Below, piece after piece: positions 8,000-18,276 of a DNA stretch of 57,751 nt (position 1 is the stretch's first letter; each line of letters begins with the position of its first letter). The notes below the pieces were generated by a model. That model was not told the origin of the DNA and did not search any database. It worked only from the letters and a program-made list of their open reading frames with translations. The stretch is from Bacteroidota bacterium. Lineage in GTDB: Bacteria > Bacteroidota > Bacteroidia > UKL13-3. The position numbers and the translations under genes were made by a program. Location: contig CANHGM010000020.1 in the NCBI GenBank assembly GCA_947460345.1, positions 1 through 57,751 on the forward strand, given 5' to 3'.

Positions 8000-10900
8000 A
8001 TGTATCAAACATTTACAAAAACAGCTAAAAAAACAAAAAACCTATTTAGGTCTATTTTGTTTTTGGCCTTCATGGCTAGCACGGGTCTTTCGTTTGGTCA
8101 ATCTTATTGCACACCTACTATTGCAAATCACTGTTGCAATATGGGTTCAGCTAAGGTTGAAATTAACAGCGGTAGTGTACTATCAAAGTCTACTACTTGG
8201 GACCAAAACACAACGTATTGGGATTATTTCAACACGGTTTCTGGTTGTATAGCTCCAAGCACAAATTACACCATCAACATTACTGTTGGTCCATCTTACA
8301 ATTACGCAGTTTGCGTATGGGTAGATTGGGACAAAAATGGTACTTTTGATGCGAGTGAGAAAATTGACTCTATTAAAAATACACAACCCAATGCGGTTGT
8401 TAACTTTACTATGAGTGTTCCTTCTTCTTCAACTGGATCTTACCGTATGAGAGTTTTAACAGACTATTCTTACTATTATTCTAACGCTGGTGCTATTTTT
8501 AGCCCATGTACAAGTGGAAACAATGGAAATGGTTGGTATGCTTATGGAGATTATCAAGATTACCAATTATTTGTACCAGGCTCTTCTGTTGATGCTAAAA
8601 TGATTGCTATCACCCAACCAACAAATTTAATTATTGGAAACAACGACGTAACTGTATCTATTAAAAATTTATCATCAACCACTATTGATAGTGCTAGATT
8701 CTACTACCAAGTAGGAAATGGTTCTATTATTGAAGAGAAAGTAACAAGTATGAACTTAACCACTTGTGGAACTAAATCATATACTTTTAATACTAAGTTA
8801 AACATTTCAACAGGTGGTTTTTATAATATAAAATCTTGGGTTAAGTATCCTAATGGAGCAAGCCCTGATGCTGATGATAAAAACGATTCTGCATTTAAAT
8901 TAACTTGTACTAGCATTGGTGGTAATTTTACTATTGACCCATCTTTAGCTGCAAGTGCTACTAATTATCAATCATTTACAACAGCAGCATATGCATTAAA
9001 CACTTGTGGTATAAATGCACCGGTTAAATTTACAATTGCTGCAGGTACATATAATGAAGAAATTGAAATTGGAAATGTAAATGGATCTTCTTCTACTAAC
9101 ACTATAACCTTTGATGGTGTTGACAATACAACTACTAAAATTACTTCTGCCAATAAATATACAATTAAACTAAACAAAGCTTCTTATGTTACCATTAAAA
9201 ATTTAGCTGTATATAATACAGGTAATAGTGCAAATGTACTTTGGTTAACGAATGCTTCAAACGACAATAACTTTGATAGTTTAGATGTAAAATCAAGCAG
9301 TACTAGTACTAACGTTGTTGCTTACGGAATCATGGGTTCTACTTATTCTTCTTATGGAATTTGGGGAGATAACAACGTTATGGACCATTCTACTATTAGT
9401 GGAGGTTACTTTACCACTGTAAGTAATGGTAAAGACAATAACACAAAAGCTACTGGTAATATTATCAGAAACTGTACTATTAATAACCAAGGTTATGCTT
9501 GTTATAATTTTTACAATGATGGATATAAATTTGAGCACAATGTAGTTACTACATATTATAGTTATTTTTACTATTGCTCAAACACAGATATCATTCAAAA
9601 TGAATTTAAAGTAAATAGTGGATATCCATTATATACTTTCTTCTGTTCAAATATGAATATTATTAACAATTCATTCTCTGGAAGCAATATGTATTATGGT
9701 ATCTATGCTTATTCGTTAGCAGGTGCAAATATTTTCCATAACAGTTTCTATTCTCAATATTCAAATGCTTATGGCGTTTATTTCCAACAACAATGTTCAA
9801 ATATTGACTTTAGAAATAATAGCTTATGGATGGAGGGAACTTCTTCATATGCTATTTATTCTCAAAATGCAAGTTTCTTCTCTGCTTGTGAATACAATAA
9901 CTACTATTGCCCTAAAGCTGCCAACCTTTTATATATTGGTCAAGCTTATCCAAACTTAGCAGCAGTTGTAGGTCAAAACGGTATCAACAATATCGCTATG
10001 TCTTCTCAACCTAATTATGTAAACACATCATCAACCCCTTACGATTTACATGTTACAAGTACTGTTTTTTCATTATATGGCGACCCAACAGTAGGTGTTA
10101 CAGTAGATTTGGATAATGATACACGTTGTTCTGTAGCTCCAACATTAGGATGTGATGAGTCTCAATTCCAACAATCACTTCCTACTTCAGATTTTACTGT
10201 AAATGATACTGTTTATGTTAACAGTCCGGTGAATGCTTTAAACAAAGCTGCTTTAAATCAAGGAAAAGTATTTGATTGGGGTGTTGACGGTTCTTATGGA
10301 GTTGCAACCACTTTAAATTTAAAAACCACATTTGGTTCAGTTGGAACTCATACTATTGATTTAATTACAACAAATTGTGCTGGTTCTGATACTATAAGCA
10401 AAACGGTTGTAGTAGTAAATCCATCAACCAAACCTACTGCAGATTTCTTAGCGAATAGAAATTTAGTTGAGGTAAATGAAACAGTTCAATTTGCTAATTT
10501 AAGTTCAGGCGGAGATACAGCTTGGACTTGGACTGTAACACAAGGTACACAAGGTATTGATTGGGACTTTAATTCAGGAGATGCATACTCATATGATGCT
10601 GATATCATTTTTATGACACCAGGTAAATATGAAGTTTGTCTTGAATCATTTAACTCAGTTGGTTCTAACAAAGTTTGTAAAACAAATTATATAGAAGTTA
10701 TCACTGCTGAATTAATGTGTAACAATACATTAGTTACTTCTCCATCTGGTCGTTTTTATGATGACGGAGGAAAAACAGGTAGCTATAAAACAGGTAATTT
10801 CACATGTGATATGTTAATTGACCCATGTGCTTCATCTGTAACCATGACATTTACTAAGTTTGATGTTTATAACACTTACGGTTATTTAAGAGTTTGGGAT

Positions 10901-13552
10901 GGTAAAGATGCAGCAACAGGTAAACCTCTTCATACAGGTCAAGGTTGGACAGGTCAAAGTAACCCTGGCACATTGGTAGCTAAATCTGGTAAAATGTATA
11001 TTGAATTTAGATCTACATATAACTATCAAGCTCAAGGTTGGGCAGCTGAGTGGGTTTCAACACCTGGTCAATTCTCAACACCATCAGCTAATTTCACTTT
11101 CCCATCAACAATTTATGCTGGTGGTACTGCTAATATGGCTGTTAAAAATCAAGATCCAAACACAAATTACGAATGGTTTGTAGCAGGTAATTCTGAAGGT
11201 GTTTCTCCTTCTTTAAATTACTTATTCGCTGCAAGTGGTAGTTATGATGTGTGTGTAGTTGCAACAAGTTGTGGAGGAGTTGATACTGTATGTAAAAACA
11301 TAAATGTAATAAACCCAACAGCAGCTCCTACAGTAGACTTTAAAGTAGATTATGATAACAATATCAATGGTTGTTTCACAACCAGTACAAATAAAGTGAG
11401 AGTTAACTTAGGTGATACAGTATTATTAAGTGATTTGTCTACTCAAGGTCCAAACGCTTGGAGTTGGTCAAGTTCTTCTAGTCATGTTATATTCTTAGGA
11501 AACACAACAGACCCAACAGCTTATGTTACTTTTGATTCAGTTGGAACATTTGATATTTCTTTAGATGCAACTAACTCGATTGGAACAGGTTCATTAACAA
11601 AATCTAATTATATTGAAGTTGGAGCTGGATATTGCGTTCCTTCAGTTTCTAATTTAATCTCTGATATCGGAATTAATAGCGTTGAAATTGGTACAATCAA
11701 TAACCAATCAGCTTCAGGATTAAAAGCATACACTAATTATACCAATAGTGCTTCTGCATGTTTAGCTAGAGGAGGTAAATATCCATTTACTATTAGCAGA
11801 AATACTAATTTAAACCCTATTAATCGTAAGATTTGGATTGACTTAAACCAAGATGGTACTTTTGGTGCTAATGAAGCGATTGCAGTTCAATCTTCTAACA
11901 ATGGCAAAACATGGACTGACTCTGTAACTATTCCTACAAGCGCATTGTTAGGTAAAACTACTTTACGTATTGGAGCTAGCTTCAGTGGTCAATCAAATAC
12001 ACCTTGCGGAGCAAATCAATTTGGTGAATTTGAAGATTATACAGTTTATGTAATAGCGGACTTACAAGCACCAGTAATTACTTTAGTAGGTAGTAATCCT
12101 GCTTTTGTTGAAAGAGGAAAAGCTTATACTGATGCTGGAGCAACTGCTTGGGATGCTGTAGATGGCAATATTACTAGCAATATTGTTGTAACAGGAATTC
12201 CTGCAAGTACTACTAATATTGATACATTCTATGTTTCATATAATGTTTCTGATGCTGCAGGTAACACAGCTAACACAGTAAAACGTATGGTACTTGTAAC
12301 TAATGATGCAACAGGACCAGTTATTAACTTAAATGGAGGTGCAAACTTCTATGTAGAAGTTAACAATGCTTTTGTTGATCCAGGAGCTACTGCTTACGAT
12401 TCAGTTTATGGAGCAATTAATGCTGCTAATATTTCTACATCGGGTTCAGTTAACACATCTGTTCTAGGAGTTTATTATATAACTTATACAGCTTGTGATG
12501 CAGCAAACAACTGTTCAAACATTAAACGTACTGTAACAGTTGGTGATACAACAAAACCTACTGTTACACTAGCTGGAAATAATCCATTTAACTTAACAGT
12601 TGGAACAACATTTAACGACCCAGGAGTACAATCTATTTCTGATAACTATTGGAACAATTTAACTTCTACTACCTCTTCTAACTTAAACAAGAATGTAGTA
12701 GGAACATATCAAGTAACTTATTCATCAGTGGATGGTTCTGGAAATATTGGAACAGCTATTCGTACAGTAGTTGTAGTTGATGATATAGCACCTACAATTA
12801 AATTAATTGGTGGTGATACTTTGTATTTAGAAGCAGTTAAAAACATGACATTTGTTGACCCAGGTTTTTATGCAACAGACAACTACTACCCAACAGTTTC
12901 TTGGAACAATACAGGTACAGTAACTATTGATAAAACAACTTTAGATCAACCTCAAACATTGACTTATTCTGCAACAGACGCTTCTGGTAATACTTCTAAT
13001 AAAAACCGTGTAGTAATAGTTCGTAAAACAACTAAACCTTGGGTAACTTTAATTGGAAATACTTTAGATATCGTTTCATGGGGTCCTGCAGGTTCAACCT
13101 ACACAGATCCGGGAATCAACAAAAACGATTACTTCTTTGATGCAGCAGATTTAACACCAAGCACAACTGGTTCAGTTGATATGACAGTTCCAGGAGTTTA
13201 TGAGTTGAAATATTCATTAACTGATCCAAAATCAAACATATCACTTACTGTTTCTCGTATAGTGAATGTAGTAGTTCGCACAGGTATTGCAAATGCTTCT
13301 AACGACAACACTGTAAATGTTTATCCAAACCCTTCAACAGGTATTGTTAACATTGAAATAGCTGGTGATGTTAAATACAATAGCATTGAAATTACTAATA
13401 CACTTGGTCAACAAGTATACACTTCAAGTAGCAATTTAGTTTCTGGAGTTCACGCAGTTGATTTAAGTAACAAGGCTACAGGTATTTACTTTATTACTAT
13501 TCGTAACAATGATAACGTTGTTGTGAAAAAAGTTAAAATTGTAAATAACTAA
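8000..13552 (+). CDS. Giant T9SS-secreted multidomain surface protein (GEVED, beta-helix, PKD, CUB, Ig-like)
   Basis: 1850 residues. Signal peptide about 1-34, then a GEVED domain (about 37-197), a CARDB-like segment and a right-handed beta-helix region (about 310-720) rich in Asn/Tyr repeats. Then PKD-like domains, a CUB-like domain (about 906-1020, with GYLRVWDGKD and YIEFRST), further PKD domains and a second GEVED domain (about 1210-1350, ending GEFEDYTVYV). Five Ig-like DUF5011/HYR-type repeats (about 1353-1760) each carry a 'DPG/DAGATA...DAAGN' pattern. A T9SS type A sorting domain (about 1765-1850, NVYPNPSTGIVNIEI) ends the chain. It is probably an exported adhesin or matrix protein; no enzymatic motif is evident. 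Isoleucine codons look mostly ATT/ATC, unlike many neighbours, which fits high expression. Confidence 0.85.
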   Translation: MYQTFTKTAKKTKNLFRSILFLAFMASTGLSFGQSYCTPTIANHCCNMGSAKVEINSGSVLSKSTTWDQNTTYWDYFNTVSGCIAPSTNYTINITVGPSYNYAVCVWVDWDKNGTFDASEKIDSIKNTQPNAVVNFTMSVPSSSTGSYRMRVLTDYSYYYSNAGAIFSPCTSGNNGNGWYAYGDYQDYQLFVPGSSVDAKMIAITQPTNLIIGNNDVTVSIKNLSSTTIDSARFYYQVGNGSIIEEKVTSMNLTTCGTKSYTFNTKLNISTGGFYNIKSWVKYPNGASPDADDKNDSAFKLTCTSIGGNFTIDPSLAASATNYQSFTTAAYALNTCGINAPVKFTIAAGTYNEEIEIGNVNGSSSTNTITFDGVDNTTTKITSANKYTIKLNKASYVTIKNLAVYNTGNSANVLWLTNASNDNNFDSLDVKSSSTSTNVVAYGIMGSTYSSYGIWGDNNVMDHSTISGGYFTTVSNGKDNNTKATGNIIRNCTINNQGYACYNFYNDGYKFEHNVVTTYYSYFYYCSNTDIIQNEFKVNSGYPLYTFFCSNMNIINNSFSGSNMYYGIYAYSLAGANIFHNSFYSQYSNAYGVYFQQQCSNIDFRNNSLWMEGTSSYAIYSQNASFFSACEYNNYYCPKAANLLYIGQAYPNLAAVVGQNGINNIAMSSQPNYVNTSSTPYDLHVTSTVFSLYGDPTVGVTVDLDNDTRCSVAPTLGCDESQFQQSLPTSDFTVNDTVYVNSPVNALNKAALNQGKVFDWGVDGSYGVATTLNLKTTFGSVGTHTIDLITTNCAGSDTISKTVVVVNPSTKPTADFLANRNLVEVNETVQFANLSSGGDTAWTWTVTQGTQGIDWDFNSGDAYSYDADIIFMTPGKYEVCLESFNSVGSNKVCKTNYIEVITAELMCNNTLVTSPSGRFYDDGGKTGSYKTGNFTCDMLIDPCASSVTMTFTKFDVYNTYGYLRVWDGKDAATGKPLHTGQGWTGQSNPGTLVAKSGKMYIEFRSTYNYQAQGWAAEWVSTPGQFSTPSANFTFPSTIYAGGTANMAVKNQDPNTNYEWFVAGNSEGVSPSLNYLFAASGSYDVCVVATSCGGVDTVCKNINVINPTAAPTVDFKVDYDNNINGCFTTSTNKVRVNLGDTVLLSDLSTQGPNAWSWSSSSSHVIFLGNTTDPTAYVTFDSVGTFDISLDATNSIGTGSLTKSNYIEVGAGYCVPSVSNLISDIGINSVEIGTINNQSASGLKAYTNYTNSASACLARGGKYPFTISRNTNLNPINRKIWIDLNQDGTFGANEAIAVQSSNNGKTWTDSVTIPTSALLGKTTLRIGASFSGQSNTPCGANQFGEFEDYTVYVIADLQAPVITLVGSNPAFVERGKAYTDAGATAWDAVDGNITSNIVVTGIPASTTNIDTFYVSYNVSDAAGNTANTVKRMVLVTNDATGPVINLNGGANFYVEVNNAFVDPGATAYDSVYGAINAANISTSGSVNTSVLGVYYITYTACDAANNCSNIKRTVTVGDTTKPTVTLAGNNPFNLTVGTTFNDPGVQSISDNYWNNLTSTTSSNLNKNVVGTYQVTYSSVDGSGNIGTAIRTVVVVDDIAPTIKLIGGDTLYLEAVKNMTFVDPGFYATDNYYPTVSWNNTGTVTIDKTTLDQPQTLTYSATDASGNTSNKNRVVIVRKTTKPWVTLIGNTLDIVSWGPAGSTYTDPGINKNDYFFDAADLTPSTTGSVDMTVPGVYELKYSLTDPKSNISLTVSRIVNVVVRTGIANASNDNTVNVYPNPSTGIVNIEIAGDVKYNSIEITNTLGQQVYTSSSNLVSGVHAVDLSNKATGIYFITIRNNDNVVVKKVKIVNN

Positions 13553-13574
13553 TAAAATAGTTTTTAATTTATTA

Positions 13575-13604
13575 AACAGCTTCTGTAGAAATACAGAGGC
13601 TGTT
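13575..13604 (+). terminator. Rho-independent terminator
   Basis: A 13-bp stem (AACAGCTTCTGTA / TACAGAGGCTGTT, one T-G wobble) closes on a GAAA loop and is followed by a T-run to 13610. It ends the surface protein transcript. Confidence 0.9.
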
Positions 13605-13652
13605 TTTTTTAATAATATATCATTTAATTGTATTTAATTTGTAAACTATTAT

Positions 13653-15473
13653 TTGGGTTTAAAAAACTATATATTAATAATATTTTTTTGTTTTGTATTA
13701 GACTTTAAAGGTCAAACACAAAACAAAGACAGTTTGGTTGAATACGCATCAACAATTTCAAAAGAGCTAAGGTCAGATTTATTATATAAAAATGCTCTAA
13801 GTCTGTTTGCGAAAAATCCTAAAAAAGCAATTGAATTTGGAGAATTAGCATATAAATACGCCAAGTCATCTAAAGACAAAGAACAAGAAGCAAATGCCAT
13901 ATATGTTATTGGTAGATCTCTTTTATTATTAGATAGAGATCAAGATGCTTTTGATAAGTTAGTTCAAGCTAGGCAAATATATAAAACTCTTAAAAAAGTT
14001 GAAGGAGAATCTATGTGCCTATTATATATGGGTGATATATATACTGTAAACAATGATGTAACATCGGCATTACAAAAATATACTGAATCTTTTGGGCTTG
14101 TTACATCAGATTTTGTAATGCATGATTATTCAGAGCAGCTATGTAGGTTAGGGGCTACTTGTTTAAAATTAGGATCACTACAGAAAGCAGAAGATTACTA
14201 TTCAAATGGGTATGAAAGTGCAAAAAGATATAAGAATATCAATAATATAACAAATTGTATAAATGGGATAGGAGAAGTAGATATGCATAGAGGGTTTATA
14301 GACTCGGCATTATCAAAATTTAATGAAGCATTTAAATATGCAAAGCAAATGAATTTTATTCCAGGAGCAATCAAATCACTTATAAACATGAGTGAAGCAT
14401 ATAAGAAGAAAAACGACCCTGTAAATGCTTTAAAATATCTAAATGAAGCATTACAATATTCAAACAGGATAAAAGACAACCAAAATAAAAGTATTATTAA
14501 GTCTTCACAAGGAGGCATATATGTTTCTTTAAACGACCTAACAAATGCAGCAAAAGTATTAGAAGAGTCTAAAAGCTTAGCACAGTCGTTGAATAACCCT
14601 GAACTTATATTAGAAAACTATAAAAAAAATGCAGAAGCAGCAAGAAGAGTAGGAAACGACTCTTTAGCAAAAATATATGAAGATTTAGCTATGTTTATTG
14701 AAGACAGCATTAAACAGTTAGATAACCATCAAAGATTAAAACGAATACAATCGTTATACGAAAAAGAGAAAAGAATTAAACAACTAGAACTAATCAAATC
14801 AGAACAAGAGAAATCGGGTTCTTATATGTGGGTGGTTTTATTGTTATCTATATTCATTTCTACACTTGGAGTATTTGCTTATTATAAATATATAACTGTA
14901 AAGAAAAGCTATTTTCTTTCTAAGATTAGAATAAATGAACTAGAATCACTTCAAGAAATTAGTAAACGCGTGCACAACGAACTTTCTAAAAAACTTTATT
15001 TAAATAGTAAAAACAAGCAAGCTCAGTCAATAATACTTTCTTTTATAGATGAAGACTTAGAAAATGAAAATGTTATTTTTGAAAACATAAATTTATTTAA
15101 AATATTAAAACAACTTTCACACGAAGTTGCACCGTTTCTAAATGTAGAAATAAACAATCAAATTAAACCAGATAGCATTGTCTATTCAGACGTTAAAGTT
15201 GTAAATAAAATATTCAAATCATACCTGATTGAGTTATCTAAGAGTGAAAAATCTAGCATTGAGTTTAAATCAAGTAGCTATGAACCCACTATTGAAATTT
15301 CAGTAAAATATTTTTTGAGCAATGATTCAAATATAGACGTATATAATGATCTTAGAAAAGTATTAGTTGAAAAAATAGGATGTAAAACAATACTTGAAAA
15401 AAAAGAGAATATATATAACAGCACTATTGTTTTACATTTAGCTGACAGATTCGATTCTGAAATTTCAGAATAA
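13653..15473 (+). CDS. TPR membrane protein with degenerate histidine-kinase module
   Basis: 606 residues. A signal peptide (about 1-20) precedes a periplasmic array of tetratricopeptide repeats (about 40-350), a coiled coil and one membrane span (about 390-413). The cytoplasmic part starts with a HisKA_3-like H-box, ISKRVHNELSKKL (His441). The following region sits where a HATPase_c domain should be but shows no recognisable N-box and no DxGxG G-box, so ATP binding looks lost. TTG at 13653 is the only plausible start; a 7-of-8 match to TAnnTTTG lies at 13634-13641. The downstream neighbours are a T9SS beta-propeller protein, a lipoprotein and pnuC. It probably acts as a sensor or scaffold rather than a kinase. 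Confidence 0.72.
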   Translation: MGLKNYILIIFFCFVLDFKGQTQNKDSLVEYASTISKELRSDLLYKNALSLFAKNPKKAIEFGELAYKYAKSSKDKEQEANAIYVIGRSLLLLDRDQDAFDKLVQARQIYKTLKKVEGESMCLLYMGDIYTVNNDVTSALQKYTESFGLVTSDFVMHDYSEQLCRLGATCLKLGSLQKAEDYYSNGYESAKRYKNINNITNCINGIGEVDMHRGFIDSALSKFNEAFKYAKQMNFIPGAIKSLINMSEAYKKKNDPVNALKYLNEALQYSNRIKDNQNKSIIKSSQGGIYVSLNDLTNAAKVLEESKSLAQSLNNPELILENYKKNAEAARRVGNDSLAKIYEDLAMFIEDSIKQLDNHQRLKRIQSLYEKEKRIKQLELIKSEQEKSGSYMWVVLLLSIFISTLGVFAYYKYITVKKSYFLSKIRINELESLQEISKRVHNELSKKLYLNSKNKQAQSIILSFIDEDLENENVIFENINLFKILKQLSHEVAPFLNVEINNQIKPDSIVYSDVKVVNKIFKSYLIELSKSEKSSIEFKSSSYEPTIEISVKYFLSNDSNIDVYNDLRKVLVEKIGCKTILEKKENIYNSTIVLHLADRFDSEISE

Positions 15474-15488
15474 TATAGCTATAATCAG

Positions 15489-15496
15489 TATTTTTG
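15489..15496 (+). promoter_or_regulatory. -7 promoter element before the T9SS beta-propeller gene
   Basis: TATTTTTG is an exact TAnnTTTG match ending 12 nt before the ATG at 15509. It would give the secreted protein its own short-leader transcript in addition to any read-through. Confidence 0.5.
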
Positions 15497-15508
15497 TGCT
15501 AATTTAAA

Positions 15509-17362
15509 ATGAAACTAAAATTTATATTATCATATATTCTTGTCTTTGTTTGTTTAAATATAAAAGCAGGAACACCTTTAAAAACTCAAATTGTTGGAGA
15601 GCTTATTCATGTATTTGATCCTACAGTAAACGATCCTCGGTTGGGTGCAACCTTTCAAGTTAAAGACATGGAAGAGGGTGATGAAGACAATATTGTAAAA
15701 AGCCTTAAAAAAATCCAATATAAAAGGTCGCTTAACGAAAAAGAAATTGTAGAACAAAACACATCCAACAAAGCAGATGTTCAAGGTTTTAAAAGAGGAA
15801 AACTATTCGAAGCCAATGCCTATAATGGAGGAACACCAAGCGACAATGCATTAGCACTTTCAAACAAAGGTTTTTTTGTTTCTGCTATTAACTCAACTGT
15901 AGATTTTTATGACTCAACAGGAAAAAGACTTGTATCTAAAAGTTTAAGTTCTTTTGCAAACGATGCTTCGTTGTCATTTACGTTTGATCCTAAAGTTTTG
16001 TTTGATCCAGAAAACCAAAGATTTATATTGGTTTTTTTGAATGGTAATACACCTAATACTTCAAAAGTAATTGTAGCTTTTTCTACAACAGATGATCCAA
16101 GAAATAAATGGAATGTATATAAACTTACCGGCAACCCTTTAAAAGATAATTCTTGGACAGATTACCCTAATATTGGCGTATCAAAAGAAGATTTTTTTAT
16201 AACAACAAATCTCTTTACTGTAAACAATAGCTTTTCTCAAGCGATAATTCAACAGATTCCGAAAAAGGATGGATTTGATGGTGCACCGTCATTGAAAGTA
16301 TTGATTTGGAACGATCTAATAGATGATAACAATGAGTCTATTTTAGGTATATATCCATTGATGGGCGGGCAATCAAACTTATATAGTTCAGGAATGTATT
16401 TTGCTGCAACCCAAAGAGGCTCAGGAAATTATTTTACTATTGCTAAAATTACAGGGGACTATAGTGCCTCAAACAATCAAATTATATATAATTCATATAA
16501 CTGCGGAAACTACCAAGTAGGAAGAGATGCAGCAATGAAGTCTAATTCTGACCCATTATCAGTTGGAGATTGCAGAGTAAAAGGGGGATTTCAATTAAAC
16601 AATAATTTATACTTTGTATTTTCTGCAACATTTGGGCTAGACATTTGGTCTAATGTGGTTTACATAAAATTTAATATCGTTGATAAAACATTTAAATTAG
16701 CTAGAATTGCTAAGCAATTTGAAAGTTTTTGTTATCCTAATATAGCTTCATTTGCAACTGATGAGTATGACGAAACAGTTGCCATTTGTTATACTGCATC
16801 TTCTAATAAATATTTTCCAGAAGCTAGAACAATTGTTTGTGACTCTTGGATGCAGTTTAGTGAAGTTGACACATTTAAAAGAGGAGATACATATATAGAC
16901 GCATTAGGCACAGGAACAGATGAAAGATGGGGCGATTATTCAGGTATAGCTAGATGGCACAACAAACCATATCGTTCAGTTTGGGCATTTAATATGGTTG
17001 GTCAAATTTTGCCTAATAGCACAAGAAGAATCGGGAATTGGATATGTGAAGTTAGAAGCAATACTCCTTCATATCAAGGTTTAGAATCAGAAATTAGTCA
17101 TACAGATGGTTATAGTATATATCCAAACCCTGTCTCAAATGAGTATATAACGATAGATTTTAATGTTAAAAAAACCCAAGATTTATTAGTTCAGTTATAT
17201 GATATTCAAGGTAAATTAGTTAATACCTTGGCTGAACAAAAAATGATACCTGGAAGCTACAGCTTTAGAATGAACGTAGCAAATTTACCTTCAGGTAATT
17301 ATTTTGTAAATATATACTCAAGCAATAGAATTATAAAAACACAAAAAATAGTAAAGCAATAA
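15509..17362 (+). CDS. T9SS-secreted beta-propeller-like protein
   Basis: 617 residues. A signal peptide (about 1-20) precedes a charged segment, then a long region with repeated strand patterns such as NKGFFVSAINSTVDFYD, FFITTNLFTVNN, YFAATQRGSGNYF and AICYTASSNKYF, suggesting a sialidase-like or WD-type propeller. No catalytic motif is recognised. The last 80 or so residues are a T9SS sorting domain (YSIYPNPVSNEYITIDF ... LPSGNYFVNIYSSN). It lies between the TPR pseudo-kinase gene and a small lipoprotein gene that starts 1 nt after its stop. Confidence 0.75.
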   Translation: MKLKFILSYILVFVCLNIKAGTPLKTQIVGELIHVFDPTVNDPRLGATFQVKDMEEGDEDNIVKSLKKIQYKRSLNEKEIVEQNTSNKADVQGFKRGKLFEANAYNGGTPSDNALALSNKGFFVSAINSTVDFYDSTGKRLVSKSLSSFANDASLSFTFDPKVLFDPENQRFILVFLNGNTPNTSKVIVAFSTTDDPRNKWNVYKLTGNPLKDNSWTDYPNIGVSKEDFFITTNLFTVNNSFSQAIIQQIPKKDGFDGAPSLKVLIWNDLIDDNNESILGIYPLMGGQSNLYSSGMYFAATQRGSGNYFTIAKITGDYSASNNQIIYNSYNCGNYQVGRDAAMKSNSDPLSVGDCRVKGGFQLNNNLYFVFSATFGLDIWSNVVYIKFNIVDKTFKLARIAKQFESFCYPNIASFATDEYDETVAICYTASSNKYFPEARTIVCDSWMQFSEVDTFKRGDTYIDALGTGTDERWGDYSGIARWHNKPYRSVWAFNMVGQILPNSTRRIGNWICEVRSNTPSYQGLESEISHTDGYSIYPNPVSNEYITIDFNVKKTQDLLVQLYDIQGKLVNTLAEQKMIPGSYSFRMNVANLPSGNYFVNIYSSNRIIKTQKIVKQ

Positions 17363-17363
17363 A

Positions 17364-17696
17364 ATGAAATATTTTAGCATAATATTTACTCTATATATAA
17401 TATTTTTAGTTTTTAGTGCTTGCAATATCAAACAAGAAAGTGTGTACAATGAATTTGAACAAAAAGATACAATTGAAACAAAACCAACAATTCAAGCTAT
17501 AATAGATTCATCTAATATTCTAAAAAGCATTGATTCAACATCAGATTCAATTCAAAATAAAAAGCACACTAATAATAAAAAAGCAGCTTCTTCAACAGAT
17601 AAAAAAACAATAGAAATGCCTAAACCAGGTGTTTCTGATAGAGATAAGCACATTATCGATTCTATCAAATCTGCTCGACTAAAAATAAAAGAATAG
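17364..17696 (+). CDS. Small Lys/Ser/Thr-rich lipoprotein
   Basis: 110 residues. The signal peptide ends in a lipobox (VFSAC, Cys20), followed by a low-complexity hydrophilic region rich in Lys, Ser, Thr and Asp with no fold signature. It starts 1 nt after the stop of the T9SS propeller gene and is followed 4 nt later by pnuC, so it is almost certainly translated from the same mRNA. Function is unknown. Confidence 0.7.
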   Translation: MKYFSIIFTLYIIFLVFSACNIKQESVYNEFEQKDTIETKPTIQAIIDSSNILKSIDSTSDSIQNKKHTNNKKAASSTDKKTIEMPKPGVSDRDKHIIDSIKSARLKIKE

Positions 17697-17700
17697 CGTT

Positions 17701-18276
17701 TTGAATCTTATTGAAGCTGTTGCAGTTGTCTCTGGTGCTTTATATGTACTGTTGGCTGGAAGAAACATGTTTAGTTCTTGGTGGCTGGGTTTAATTAATA
17801 TTTTTTGTTATACATATATATTTTATTTGAATAGACTTTATGCAGATGTCTTGCTTCAGTTTTTTTATTTTTTAGCAACAATATATGGAATGTATATATG
17901 GAAAGGTAGATGCAAAAACATTTCTTATTTATCATTTAAAGAACTAATAATTTCAATACTCTTTAGTGTTCTTTTATCTATTGGTATATATATATTAAAT
18001 TCTAATATTCATATATGGTATCCTACAATTTTTAAATTTAAAGCTGACTTTCCTATTATAGATTCTTTTATAGCAGGCTTTAGTATTGTTGCCACAATAC
18101 TGATTGCAAACAAGAAAATTGATAGTTGGATATGGTTTGTAATAATAGATATTGTTGCTAGCATTGTATACAATAACAAAGAATTATACCTTACTTCTAC
18201 CTTGTTTATATTATATGCTTTTTTGGCTTTTTTATCTATCAAACAATGGAAAAAAACTCAAACTAACGCTTCCTAA
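17701..18276 (+). CDS. pnuC: PnuC-family nicotinamide riboside transporter
   Basis: 191 residues and about seven hydrophobic spans. The family pattern is clear: SWWLGLINIFCYTYIFY, LYADVLLQFFYFLATIYGMYIWKG and a C-terminal 'YLTSTLFILYAFLAFLSIKQWKK'. PnuC transporters import the NAD precursor nicotinamide riboside by facilitated diffusion. The start is TTG at 17701, 4 nt after the upstream stop; the resulting N-terminus (MNLIEAVAVVSGALYVLLA) aligns with the family. The last 14 nt overlap the convergent glycosyltransferase gene. Confidence 0.88.
   Translation: MNLIEAVAVVSGALYVLLAGRNMFSSWWLGLINIFCYTYIFYLNRLYADVLLQFFYFLATIYGMYIWKGRCKNISYLSFKELIISILFSVLLSIGIYILNSNIHIWYPTIFKFKADFPIIDSFIAGFSIVATILIANKKIDSWIWFVIIDIVASIVYNNKELYLTSTLFILYAFLAFLSIKQWKKTQTNAS

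Noticed and set aside
7924-8028. 34-codon ORF in the leader of the giant gene
   Set aside because: It overlaps the main start in another frame, has no features of a real peptide and no conservation evidence; kept only as a leader curiosity.
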